A DNA stretch of 5,549 nt from an uncultured Chthoniobacterales bacterium (GTDB lineage Bacteria > Verrucomicrobiota > Verrucomicrobiae > Chthoniobacterales > UBA10450). The notes under the pieces are model-generated. The model saw only the letters and a program-made list of their open reading frames with translations. It had not been told where the DNA came from and did not search any database. Positions 1-4,865 of this stretch are shown piece after piece; position 1 is the stretch's first letter; each line of letters starts with the position of its first letter. The position numbers were made by a program, and so were the translations under genes. The stretch is from assembly GCA_955652855.1 (NCBI GenBank), contig CATPCN010000014.1, positions 1 to 5,549 on the forward strand, given 5' to 3'.

Positions 1-1473
1 CTTTTGAAAAAGGAAGGGCACTTCCTCATTCCGACAAAAAAGAATGAGCCGATCCAGCTGCGCGCGGCCAAGGTCTCCCGCGCAGATGAGCTGATCACGT
101 TTTTCAATCAGGCGCGGCAACCGAAGGAGCAAGCCGCCGCGCTCGATCAGATCATCAAGTTTCATCACGAATTCAAAGAACCGGCGAAGCAGTTGCAACC
201 CATTCTCGATGCAATTGAAAAGACCGCTGCGCAGAATCAGCGACTTCATTCCGCGCTCGCTTTTGAATTGGTCATGGCCCGCGACGATTTGCTCGCGCGT
301 GTTCCACAGCTCAAAAGCACAAATCCGGGATTGACGCTGGCGCGCTTGATCGCGGAGGAGGAACCGCGTCTTATCTCGATCTTTCCGAAATTGCCTTCGG
401 CAAAAGAGAGAAGAGTTTTACAAACTCTTCCCGCCGCGCTCGGTCCGCGCTGGAGCGTGCGCGCCTTGCTCTTGATGCAGGCAAATCATGCGCGGCTCGT
501 TTCGCAGATCCCGAAAGTATTCGTCGAAAGCGGGCAACAAGCGGAATTGCGCACGGCGCTCGAGCGAAGCATTCGCGAACATTCGGCCACAAGCGAGATG
601 CTGCTCTGGCTTTGCAAGGAGCGCGACGGCGAATGGCGCGAATTAATTTCGCCCGAGTTACTGGGCGCAATTTTGTCGGCCCTGGAGCGCGATCAGCACA
701 ACGAGAAAAATCGCGGCAATAAATTGCGCGATCTCTTGCTCGATGATCGCGAGTTGATTCCCGACATATTTGTGGGCGCGGAGCAAAGTGTCGCGCGCGA
801 CGCGATGCGGCGCCTCATGCTTACGCCGGTCTTCGACGAGCTGACAAAGCGCTCGCTGCTCGCGCGAATTATTAAATTGTATCCCGAATTGCAAAGCGTG
901 CTGACCGGCGCGCAACGCGAGGAAAAGAGCGAAGCGCTCGTCGTTTCCTGGAGCAGCCTCGAGAAACGAAAAGCCGAATACGAAGAGCTGGTGAACAAAA
1001 AAATTCCCGAGAACAGCAAGGAAATCGGGGTTGCTCGATCCTACGGCGATTTGCGCGAGAATTTTGAATTCAAGGCGGCCAAGGAAATGCAGGCCGTTCT
1101 CATGCGCCGCAAATCCGAGTTGGAAAAGGCGCTTCACAATGCGCGAGGCACCGCATTCGCAAGCCCCGATACTTCGCAGGTTTCAATCGGAACAATCGTG
1201 ACGTTGCGCCAAACCGGTTCCGAAAAAGAAGAGACTTACACTGTCTTGGGAGCGTGGGACGGCAATCCCGAACACGGGATTATTTCATACAAGACTGCAA
1301 TTGGTCAGGCGTTGCTTGGACACAAGCTTGGCGAAATCGTGATCCTGCAAACCGATCACGGCGAGGCAAAGTTCGCCATTATCTCGATCGAAGCCGCGCC
1401 GCCTGATACGACGTCGCCTGATCCGACGTTGACCGAAACAGAAGCAAAGGCCGAAACTGTCGGCGTCCAATAA
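1..1473 (+). CDS. GreA/GreB-family transcript-cleavage-factor-like protein with long helical N-terminal region (5' partial)
   Basis: The C-terminal 170 or so residues have the layout of a Gre factor. A charged coiled coil (about residues 315-385, counting from the TTG at position 4) carries 'SYGDLRENFEF', matching the GreA hairpin tip 'HGDLKENAEY'. D349 and E352 correspond to the two acidic residues that place Mg2+ in the RNA polymerase active site to stimulate cleavage of backtracked RNA. An FKBP-like domain follows (about 393-462, 'VSIGTIVTLRQ...YTVLGAWDGNP...GQALLGHKLGE'). The preceding 300 residues are helical and repeat-like; their role is unknown. Ordinary GreA is about 158 aa, so this is a greatly extended form of a kind I associate with Verrucomicrobia (inference). 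The frame is open to the left edge and the TTG at 4 has no ribosome-binding site, so the true start is probably upstream. A short alanine/threonine/glutamate-rich tail ends the protein. It converges with the minus-strand gene at 1500. Confidence 0.85.
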   Translation, partial: LLKKEGHFLIPTKKNEPIQLRAAKVSRADELITFFNQARQPKEQAAALDQIIKFHHEFKEPAKQLQPILDAIEKTAAQNQRLHSALAFELVMARDDLLARVPQLKSTNPGLTLARLIAEEEPRLISIFPKLPSAKERRVLQTLPAALGPRWSVRALLLMQANHARLVSQIPKVFVESGQQAELRTALERSIREHSATSEMLLWLCKERDGEWRELISPELLGAILSALERDQHNEKNRGNKLRDLLLDDRELIPDIFVGAEQSVARDAMRRLMLTPVFDELTKRSLLARIIKLYPELQSVLTGAQREEKSEALVVSWSSLEKRKAEYEELVNKKIPENSKEIGVARSYGDLRENFEFKAAKEMQAVLMRRKSELEKALHNARGTAFASPDTSQVSIGTIVTLRQTGSEKEETYTVLGAWDGNPEHGIISYKTAIGQALLGHKLGEIVILQTDHGEAKFAIISIEAAPPDTTSPDPTLTETEAKAETVGVQ

Positions 1474-1479
1474 GCTAGC

Positions 1480-1492
1480 GCCGGGCGCCGGC
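1480..1492. other. Short GC-rich inverted repeat between convergent genes
   Basis: GCCGG-GCG-CCGGC forms a perfect 5-bp stem in the 26-nt gap between two convergent stop codons, followed by five A on the plus strand. A T-run after the hairpin is missing on the plus strand, and on the minus strand the T-run comes before it. It is therefore not a canonical intrinsic terminator in either direction, although its location would suit transcript-end protection or pausing. Confidence 0.3.
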
Positions 1493-1499
1493 AAAAAGA

Positions 1500-2094
1500 T
1501 CACCGAACCATCTGATCGCGGTCGATCAACGTATAAGGCACGACTTTTTGGTTCGAGTTGTTCATCGCATCCTTTACCGGCGTAAAAAAATTTAGCCAGG
1601 TCTTTCCGAAATAGCCTTCAGGGCATTCGACGATCTGGCAACCTGCTGAATATATTCCAACGTCGGGAGGGGGGCCGCCAGAGTGGAGATGAATAGCGAA
1701 TTCTCCAAACTCGGTCAGGACAATCCTTCCCTCCTTGTCGAGGCGATGAACGTGAAACTTTTCGGCTTGAACAAAAGCGGGATGTTTTTCCGGACCGTGA
1801 TGTCCCATCTTAAATTTGTGAACGCCTTCTACTAACTGCGCGCAGTACTTCTGTTTGGGGGTGTTTAATCCAGTACCACCCTGGATCGACACTGGCCGCG
1901 AACTTCGCCCCATTATCGTCGATGAAACTTACGATGAGATCGTCATAAACCCCAAGATCATTGCCGTCGCCTTGCTGATCTTCATGAAACCAACCGCGAA
2001 TACCGAGAAGCTTCACGGCGTGCATCGCCGTTGCGTCGTCGAACTGTCGCAAGAACCATGCAAACTCTTTGTCCATATGCGTGCGGAGGACCAT
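1500..2094 (-). pseudogene. Frame-split gene for an L,D-transpeptidase-like (YkuD-like) hypothetical protein
   Basis: Two overlapping minus-strand frames make one protein when joined. The first runs from ATG at 2094 to '...VDPGWYWIKHP', and the second continues 'KQKYCAQLVEGVHKF...' to the TGA at 1500. The switch falls in the C5 run (GGGGG at 1857-1861 on the plus strand), where one surplus C explains the shift. The joined product is about 197 aa. Its core reads 'FAIHLHSGG' (H135, H137) and then 'VGIYSAGCQIV' (S149, C152), resembling the His...Ser-x-Gly-Cys active-site signature of L,D-transpeptidase folds. The usual SHGC is SAGC here, as I recall for a group of uncharacterised bacterial and phage proteins. 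No signal peptide is visible. The start is unsure: ATG at 2094 or the in-frame ATG six codons later, neither with a clear Shine-Dalgarno site. Both halves keep protein-like composition, so a sequencing indel or a very recent mutation is as likely as an old pseudogene. Confidence 0.65.
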
Positions 2095-2201
2095 TGAACG
2101 CTCGTACTCAGCGCGCGCTTGCCTTAGATCGACATTCCGATGTCCGAAGGAATGGACTTGCCACGAACAAGACGCCCACCGGATAATCCGCGAAACCTTT
2201 T

Positions 2202-2621
2202 ATGAACACAAAGATCAATCATCTGGCGGTTTGGATTCTCGTCGTGGTCCATCAGCTCGTCGGCTTCGGGTGGTATTCCGCTTTTGGCGAAGTCTGGTTA
2301 AACTTAAACGCCAAGACGAAGACCGACATCGAGCCGACGCACAGCTTTGTGCCGTATCTGATCGCGATCGTCGCGTCGATCTTCGTGAACTATGCCTTGG
2401 CCTGGTTCATCAGCCGGCTCAACGCCGCGAACGCGGCAGCGGGATTGAAAATCGCGCTCATCTGCTGGTTCGCCTTCTTGTTTGTCGAATATTCGACTAT
2501 CTCCGCGTTCTCAGCTTTTGAGACAAATCCGTGGCCGCTTGTTTTTATTAACATGGGGCGTCCATTTGTTGCTTTTGCTATTAGCGGCCTGGTCCTCGGC
2601 GCCTGGCGCAAAGCCGGCTGA
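2202..2621 (+). CDS. DUF1761-like four-helix inner-membrane protein
   Basis: The 139-aa product is almost entirely hydrophobic, with four predicted membrane helices at about residues 8-30, 50-70, 78-103 and 110-134. The first helix leads into 'GFGWYSAFGEVWL', resembling the 'WYsplfGkaW' pattern of the DUF1761 family. An Asn/Lys/Asp-rich loop ('NAKTKTDIEPTHS') separates helices 1 and 2. The ends are short: 'MNTKINHL' at the front and 'AWRKAG' behind. The length agrees with the family, whose function is unknown. The ATG at 2202 is preceded by 'GCGAAACCTTTT', without a recognisable Shine-Dalgarno sequence. The gene diverges from the frame-split gene across a 107-bp gap that presumably holds both promoters; I see no convincing -35/-10 pair there. 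No partner gene indicates a substrate. Confidence 0.75.
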   Translation: MNTKINHLAVWILVVVHQLVGFGWYSAFGEVWLNLNAKTKTDIEPTHSFVPYLIAIVASIFVNYALAWFISRLNAANAAAGLKIALICWFAFLFVEYSTISAFSAFETNPWPLVFINMGRPFVAFAISGLVLGAWRKAG

Positions 2622-2655
2622 CGATGTCGATCTTAGCAATACCTCTGGTGTAGTG

Positions 2656-2673
2656 GCGGCTGTCCTCAGCCGC
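2656..2673. repeat. Perfect 7-bp GC-rich hairpin (REP-like)
   Basis: GCGGCTG-TCCT-CAGCCGC is a perfect 7-bp stem with a 4-nt loop, 34 nt after the stop of the DUF1761-like gene. No T-run follows, so it is not a standard intrinsic terminator. It sits at the head of a repeat-rich intergenic stretch and resembles dispersed palindromic units. It may still protect or end the upstream transcript. Confidence 0.5.
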
Positions 2674-2692
2674 AAGATGCATGAATTCGGTA

Positions 2693-2781
2693 GACAGGAT
2701 TCGCCCGATTTACTCGCCAGTCCGGCTCGGATCGAGACCCGTTCTTAGAAACGTAATCCAGTAAATCCTGTCAATCCTGTC
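2693..2781. repeat. 22-nt inverted repeat pair of the ACAGGATT type in the ferritin 3' region
   Basis: The left arm (2693-2714) begins GACAGGATT and ends GATTTACT. The right arm (2760-2781), read on the minus strand, begins and ends identically. I count 18 of 22 matching bases, the differences all lying in the middle five. The right arm is itself a tandem of 'AATCCTGTC' units (from 2764 and 2773). It ends 13 nt beyond the ferritin stop, so the ferritin transcript could fold into a stem with a 45-nt loop. Repeats of this wording are, in my recollection, dispersed widely between genes in Verrucomicrobia and relatives. The rest of the 173-bp gap shows no gene. Confidence 0.6.
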
Positions 2782-2794
2782 CTCCTTGTGTCCG

Positions 2795-3307
2795 TTATTC
2801 CTTCGGCGATTCCGGCATCGCCCTAAGGCCGACGCGGGCGAGGTATTCGTCGGCTTGAAGCAGATCGCTTCCGGCGCGCTCCAGAATCTTGAGAAGATTA
2901 TCCATCGATGAAACTTCCTCGAGCTGTTCGGTGAGGAACCACTGCAGAAAATTGATCGTGATGTAATCGTTCTCTGAACGCGCGAGTCCGACGAGGGCGT
3001 TGATTTGATGCGTAACGTTCACTTCCTGATCGAGCGAGAGTTTTACGGCGTCTTTCGCGGTCTTAAAATTTGATTTCGGGGCATCGATCGCCGGGATTAC
3101 CAAGCGTCCACCGGCATCGACAACGTATTTGATAAAACGCAGCGCATGCCCTTTCTCTTCCTCCGCCTGCTGGAAAAAATGCTGCGACAACTGCGGGAGC
3201 GCTTCGGCCGCGAAGTGCGCCGCGATCGCGTAATACTGCAGCTCTGCGCTGAACTCGTATCCGATCTGTTCATTGATCGCGTCAATGACCTTCTGGCTTG
3301 TTAGCAT
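2795..3307 (-). CDS. ftnA: Non-haem ferritin
   Basis: This 170-aa protein is a bacterial ferritin that stores iron as a ferric mineral inside a 24-subunit shell, oxidising Fe2+ at a di-iron ferroxidase centre in each four-helix subunit. The expected ligands are present by comparison with E. coli FtnA: E18 ('GYEFSAELQYY'), E51 and H54 ('QAEEEKGHAL'), E95 ('DQEVNVTHQI'), Q128 and E131 ('NFLQWFLTEQLEEV'). Y25 matches the conserved tyrosine near the centre. Length is normal (about 165 aa). The Met ligand expected for haem-binding bacterioferritin is absent, so FtnA type rather than Bfr. The ATG at 3307 is preceded by AAGG at 7-nt spacing (TAAGGTTTTCCTATG), which decides the start. The leader contains a severed second ferritin start and two repeat tracts; the promoter is probably upstream of that relic, in 3441-3561. 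I see no clear Fur box. Confidence 0.95.
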   Translation of the reverse strand: MLTSQKVIDAINEQIGYEFSAELQYYAIAAHFAAEALPQLSQHFFQQAEEEKGHALRFIKYVVDAGGRLVIPAIDAPKSNFKTAKDAVKLSLDQEVNVTHQINALVGLARSENDYITINFLQWFLTEQLEEVSSMDNLLKILERAGSDLLQADEYLARVGLRAMPESPKE

Positions 3308-3321
3308 AGGAAAACCTTACC

Positions 3322-3348
3322 GCGGATTACGCGGATTCAAACGGATAC
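3322..3348. repeat. Degenerate GCGGATTAC-type tandem repeat
   Basis: Three consecutive 9-nt units (GCGGATTAC, GCGGATTCA, AACGGATAC) lie just before the ferritin ribosome-binding site. Units of this type recur between genes in some Verrucomicrobia and Planctomycetes (recollection, not checked). They belong to the inserted material that replaced the body of the second ferritin gene. Confidence 0.5.
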
Positions 3349-3429
3349 CACCTGCTGACCTCTGACATCTGTCCTCTGACCTCTGACCTCTGAGGCAATG
3401 GCGTCGATGACTTTTTGGCTGGTAAGCAT
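3337..3429 (-). pseudogene. Severed 5' end of a second ferritin gene
   Basis: From ATG at 3429 the minus strand reads 'MLTSQKVIDAI', identical in protein to the first 11 residues of the intact ferritin at 3307. The 11 nt before each ATG (AAGGTTTTCCT) are also identical. Seven of the ten codons after the start differ, every one synonymously (for example CTA/CTT, ACA/ACC, CAG/CAA). That is the signature of two long-diverged, selected paralogues rather than a fresh duplication. After codon 11 the frame enters the CTGACCT tract and stops at TGA (3337-3339), giving 30 residues, 29 nt before the intact ferritin start. The body of the gene is gone, so no ferritin function remains. Because it keeps a ribosome-binding site, it might be translated as a leader peptide on the ferritin mRNA (inference). 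Confidence 0.75.
3355..3395. repeat. Tandem 7-nt CTGACCT repeat
   Basis: Five contiguous 7-nt units, then a partial one: CTGACCT, CTGACAT, CTGTCCT, CTGACCT, CTGACCT and CTGAGG. The tract lies exactly where the truncated ferritin copy loses similarity, so it either caused or filled the deletion. Seven-base units shift the frame with each copy gained or lost, which would change the end of the small open frame crossing it. Confidence 0.75.
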
Positions 3430-3506
3430 AGGAAAACCTTTCGCTGATTGACCGCTCTTTCTCTTAGCTCAGGACGCCACTGCACTCAAGCTCTCCAAGC
3501 TGGCAT

Positions 3507-3553
3507 TAAAATATTTTACGATTTTTCTTGCTTTCGCCGTATTCTATTATAGA
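3507..3553 (+). promoter_or_regulatory. Putative promoter/operator of the winged-helix-ATPase operon
   Basis: This AT-rich stretch lies before the first operon gene. It contains a perfect 12-bp palindrome TAAAATATTTTA (3507-3518) and a second inverted repeat TCTAT-T-ATAGA (3543-3553) that overlaps a good -10 candidate, TATTAT (3545-3550). A -35 is poor: TTTTTC (3522-3527) has the right 17-nt spacing but weak similarity. Transcription from this -10 would start at about 3557, only a few bases before the ATG at 3562, which has no Shine-Dalgarno site. That points to a leaderless or near-leaderless message. The palindromes could bind a product of the operon, whose first two genes look DNA-binding. 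All of this is inferred from sequence alone. Confidence 0.4.
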
Positions 3554-3561
3554 CTGGCAGT

Positions 3562-4200
3562 ATGTCCAGAGAAACAACAACCGCAGTGAGAGACGCACTC
3601 GAAGACCTATCGGATGCGGAACCCCTTTTCGAAAAGTTGCGCGATTTGCTCTTGGGTCTGTCACATCGCTACGCCAAATCGGACGAGCGCGAATGGGATA
3701 AAGCAGAGCATCTCTTCGCACTCTCTAGAAAGGTGGATCAACTGCGCCGAGAGATGCGTTATGAGTTAGCTGTAACCGATGGCGCCTTATCGAAAAAAAC
3801 TTCCGCCGATGACAGCGCGGTCGCTACAAAAGCTGGAGAACGACCGAGGATCGCGCGAAAAGCTAAAAGTGCTTATCCAAAATATTCACTGCGGTCAGGT
3901 GTTCTCATCAAAATCGGACTGAGTCGCGACAGGCTCACTGAATATGAACATGCGGTTCCAAAACCTGAATTCGAGAAAATCGTAACCCGACTGGCAGAGT
4001 TGACTTCGCGAAAGACATTCGTGGTTGAGGACGTTCTAAACGAGGTGAAATGCCCAAGCTACCAAGTTTACCTTGTGATCGCCTTTCTCAAGGAGCGGGG
4101 ATTGTTGGTCGTGCCGCGTCGCGGGTTGTACGCTTTTCGTCGACCAAAAGAGTTCTCGGCGGACACCAGAACGAATTGGGAGTCGTTAGCTAACTCGTGA
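3562..4200 (+). CDS. Winged-helix-like hypothetical protein, first gene of the ATPase operon
   Basis: I do not recognise a named family. The 212-aa product has three parts. Residues 10-72 are charged and probably helical ('PLFEKLRDLLLGLSHRYAK'). Residues 73-104 form a low-complexity Ser/Ala/Lys linker. The conserved-looking C-terminal part starts with 'YPKYSLRSGVLIKIGLS' and 'EYEHAVPKPEF' (105-136), then a three-helix plus hairpin stretch (137-193, 'FVVEDVLNEVKCPSYQVYLVIAFLKERGLLVVPRRGLYAF') typical of winged-helix DNA-binding folds, with the recognition helix near 'SYQVYLVIAFLKERG'. I have seen the 'YPKF...LVKIGWS...EYEH' wording in unannotated bacterial proteins. No signal peptide or membrane helix is present, so it is cytoplasmic. 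The ATG at 3562 lacks a ribosome-binding site but follows a -10 element closely. It is separated from the next gene by 18 nt and probably co-transcribed. A role as regulator or DNA-targeting subunit for the ATPase is an inference. Confidence 0.75.
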   Translation: MSRETTTAVRDALEDLSDAEPLFEKLRDLLLGLSHRYAKSDEREWDKAEHLFALSRKVDQLRREMRYELAVTDGALSKKTSADDSAVATKAGERPRIARKAKSAYPKYSLRSGVLIKIGLSRDRLTEYEHAVPKPEFEKIVTRLAELTSRKTFVVEDVLNEVKCPSYQVYLVIAFLKERGLLVVPRRGLYAFRRPKEFSADTRTNWESLANS

Positions 4201-4218
4201 GCCAAAAGAGATGACATC

Positions 4219-4848
4219 GTGAAAGTAAATGAAGTCTCGAATGTGGATGTAGTTGTGTACGTCCTTGCGATCCTCGGAGGAGCCGAGAAGACCGTATACA
4301 GTGAGCATATTGCAGCAAAATGTTACGAGCTGGCTCGCGCACGTTTCTCCTGGAAGTTACCGGACTACCGTGAAAAAGGGTGGCCAGATAAGTACATCGT
4401 CAAAACAGCATTGGAGGACGCGAAAAAAGATGAGTATGGCGCATTCGTCGACGGTGCTTATGCGCTGGATGTCGCCAAAGATGGCTGGCGACTGACAACA
4501 AAAGGCGTGGCGTGGTTTAAGGAGAACGGGGCAAAGGTTGAAAAACAATTAGGTTTGCGCACACAACATTCGTCGGTTTCTAAACGCGACGAACAGCGGT
4601 TCCTGAAGCAGATGCATGGCCAACCGCTGTATCAGTGTTATCGCGAGGCGGGCGGACTTGATGGCACAAGCCGATTTGCATTCACTGACATGTTGAATTG
4701 CAGCCCGGACGCGTCACAGGACGCAGTTACATCAAAGTTCAAAAGATTGCGCGCTACAGCCGAACTTGTCGGAAACCCAGATGTCATTCGCTTTCTTGAC
4801 GCATGTAACGCGGCGTTTTTATCGGCGGGCAGTAACCCACCATTTTAA
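4219..4848 (+). CDS. Hypothetical two-domain protein with N-terminal winged-helix-like region, second gene of the ATPase operon
   Basis: The family is not known to me. This 209-aa cytoplasmic protein starts with GTG at 4219, supported by AAAAGAG 8 nt upstream. Residues 8-103 look like a winged helix: 'VVVYVLAILGGAEKTVYSEHIAAKCYELA', a helix with 'KLPDYREKGWPDKYIVKTALEDAKK', and a wing ending in 'WRLTTKGVAWFKEN', the wording common at the end of wHTH domains. After a linker, residues 123-205 form a second helical unit ('DEQRFLKQMHGQPLYQCYREAG' to 'VIRFLDACNAAF') without an obvious catalytic motif. Its C-terminal Leu/Arg helix 'SKFKRLRATAEL' could pack against a partner. The gene stops 17 nt before the GHKL ATPase start, strongly suggesting one operon and a shared complex. 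A function in sensing or in loading the ATPase on DNA is inference only. Confidence 0.75.
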   Translation: MKVNEVSNVDVVVYVLAILGGAEKTVYSEHIAAKCYELARARFSWKLPDYREKGWPDKYIVKTALEDAKKDEYGAFVDGAYALDVAKDGWRLTTKGVAWFKENGAKVEKQLGLRTQHSSVSKRDEQRFLKQMHGQPLYQCYREAGGLDGTSRFAFTDMLNCSPDASQDAVTSKFKRLRATAELVGNPDVIRFLDACNAAFLSAGSNPPF

Positions 4849-4853
4849 GTTAC

Positions 4854-4859
4854 AGGAGG
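4854..4859 (+). promoter_or_regulatory. Strong Shine-Dalgarno site of the GHKL ATPase gene
   Basis: AGGAGG lies 6 nt before the ATG at 4866 and 5 nt after the stop of the preceding gene. It is the only full-consensus ribosome-binding site in this window and fixes the ATPase start. The contrast with the first operon gene, which has none, suggests the ATPase is made in larger amounts per transcript. Confidence 0.85.
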
Positions 4860-4865
4860 AAAGAC

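Noticed and set aside
658..1137. Long minus-strand open frame inside the Gre-like gene
   Set aside because: It lies fully antisense to the conserved Gre coiled coil and has no ribosome-binding site or family resemblance; GC-rich codons on the plus strand create such frames.
1480..1497. Hairpin plus A5 as an intrinsic terminator
   Set aside because: The stem is only 5 bp and no U-tract follows it on either strand; listed only as an inverted repeat.
1857..1861. Confident call of programmed +1 frameshifting
   Set aside because: No stimulatory stop codon or Shine-Dalgarno-like element is seen at the slip site, and an indel in a homopolymer is the simpler explanation.
1855..2097. Plus-strand open frame of 80 codons over the frame-split gene
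   Set aside because: It is the antisense shadow of the first half of the L,D-transpeptidase-like gene; the minus-strand reading joins smoothly with the second half and carries the recognisable motifs.
2482..2748. Plus-strand frame of 88 codons running from the DUF1761-like gene into the repeat region
   Set aside because: Its first half overlaps the membrane protein in another frame and its second half crosses the hairpin and repeat arm, so it is not a plausible gene.
3355..3395. CTGACCT tract as a CRISPR array
   Set aside because: The units are contiguous 7-mers without spacers; this is a simple tandem repeat.
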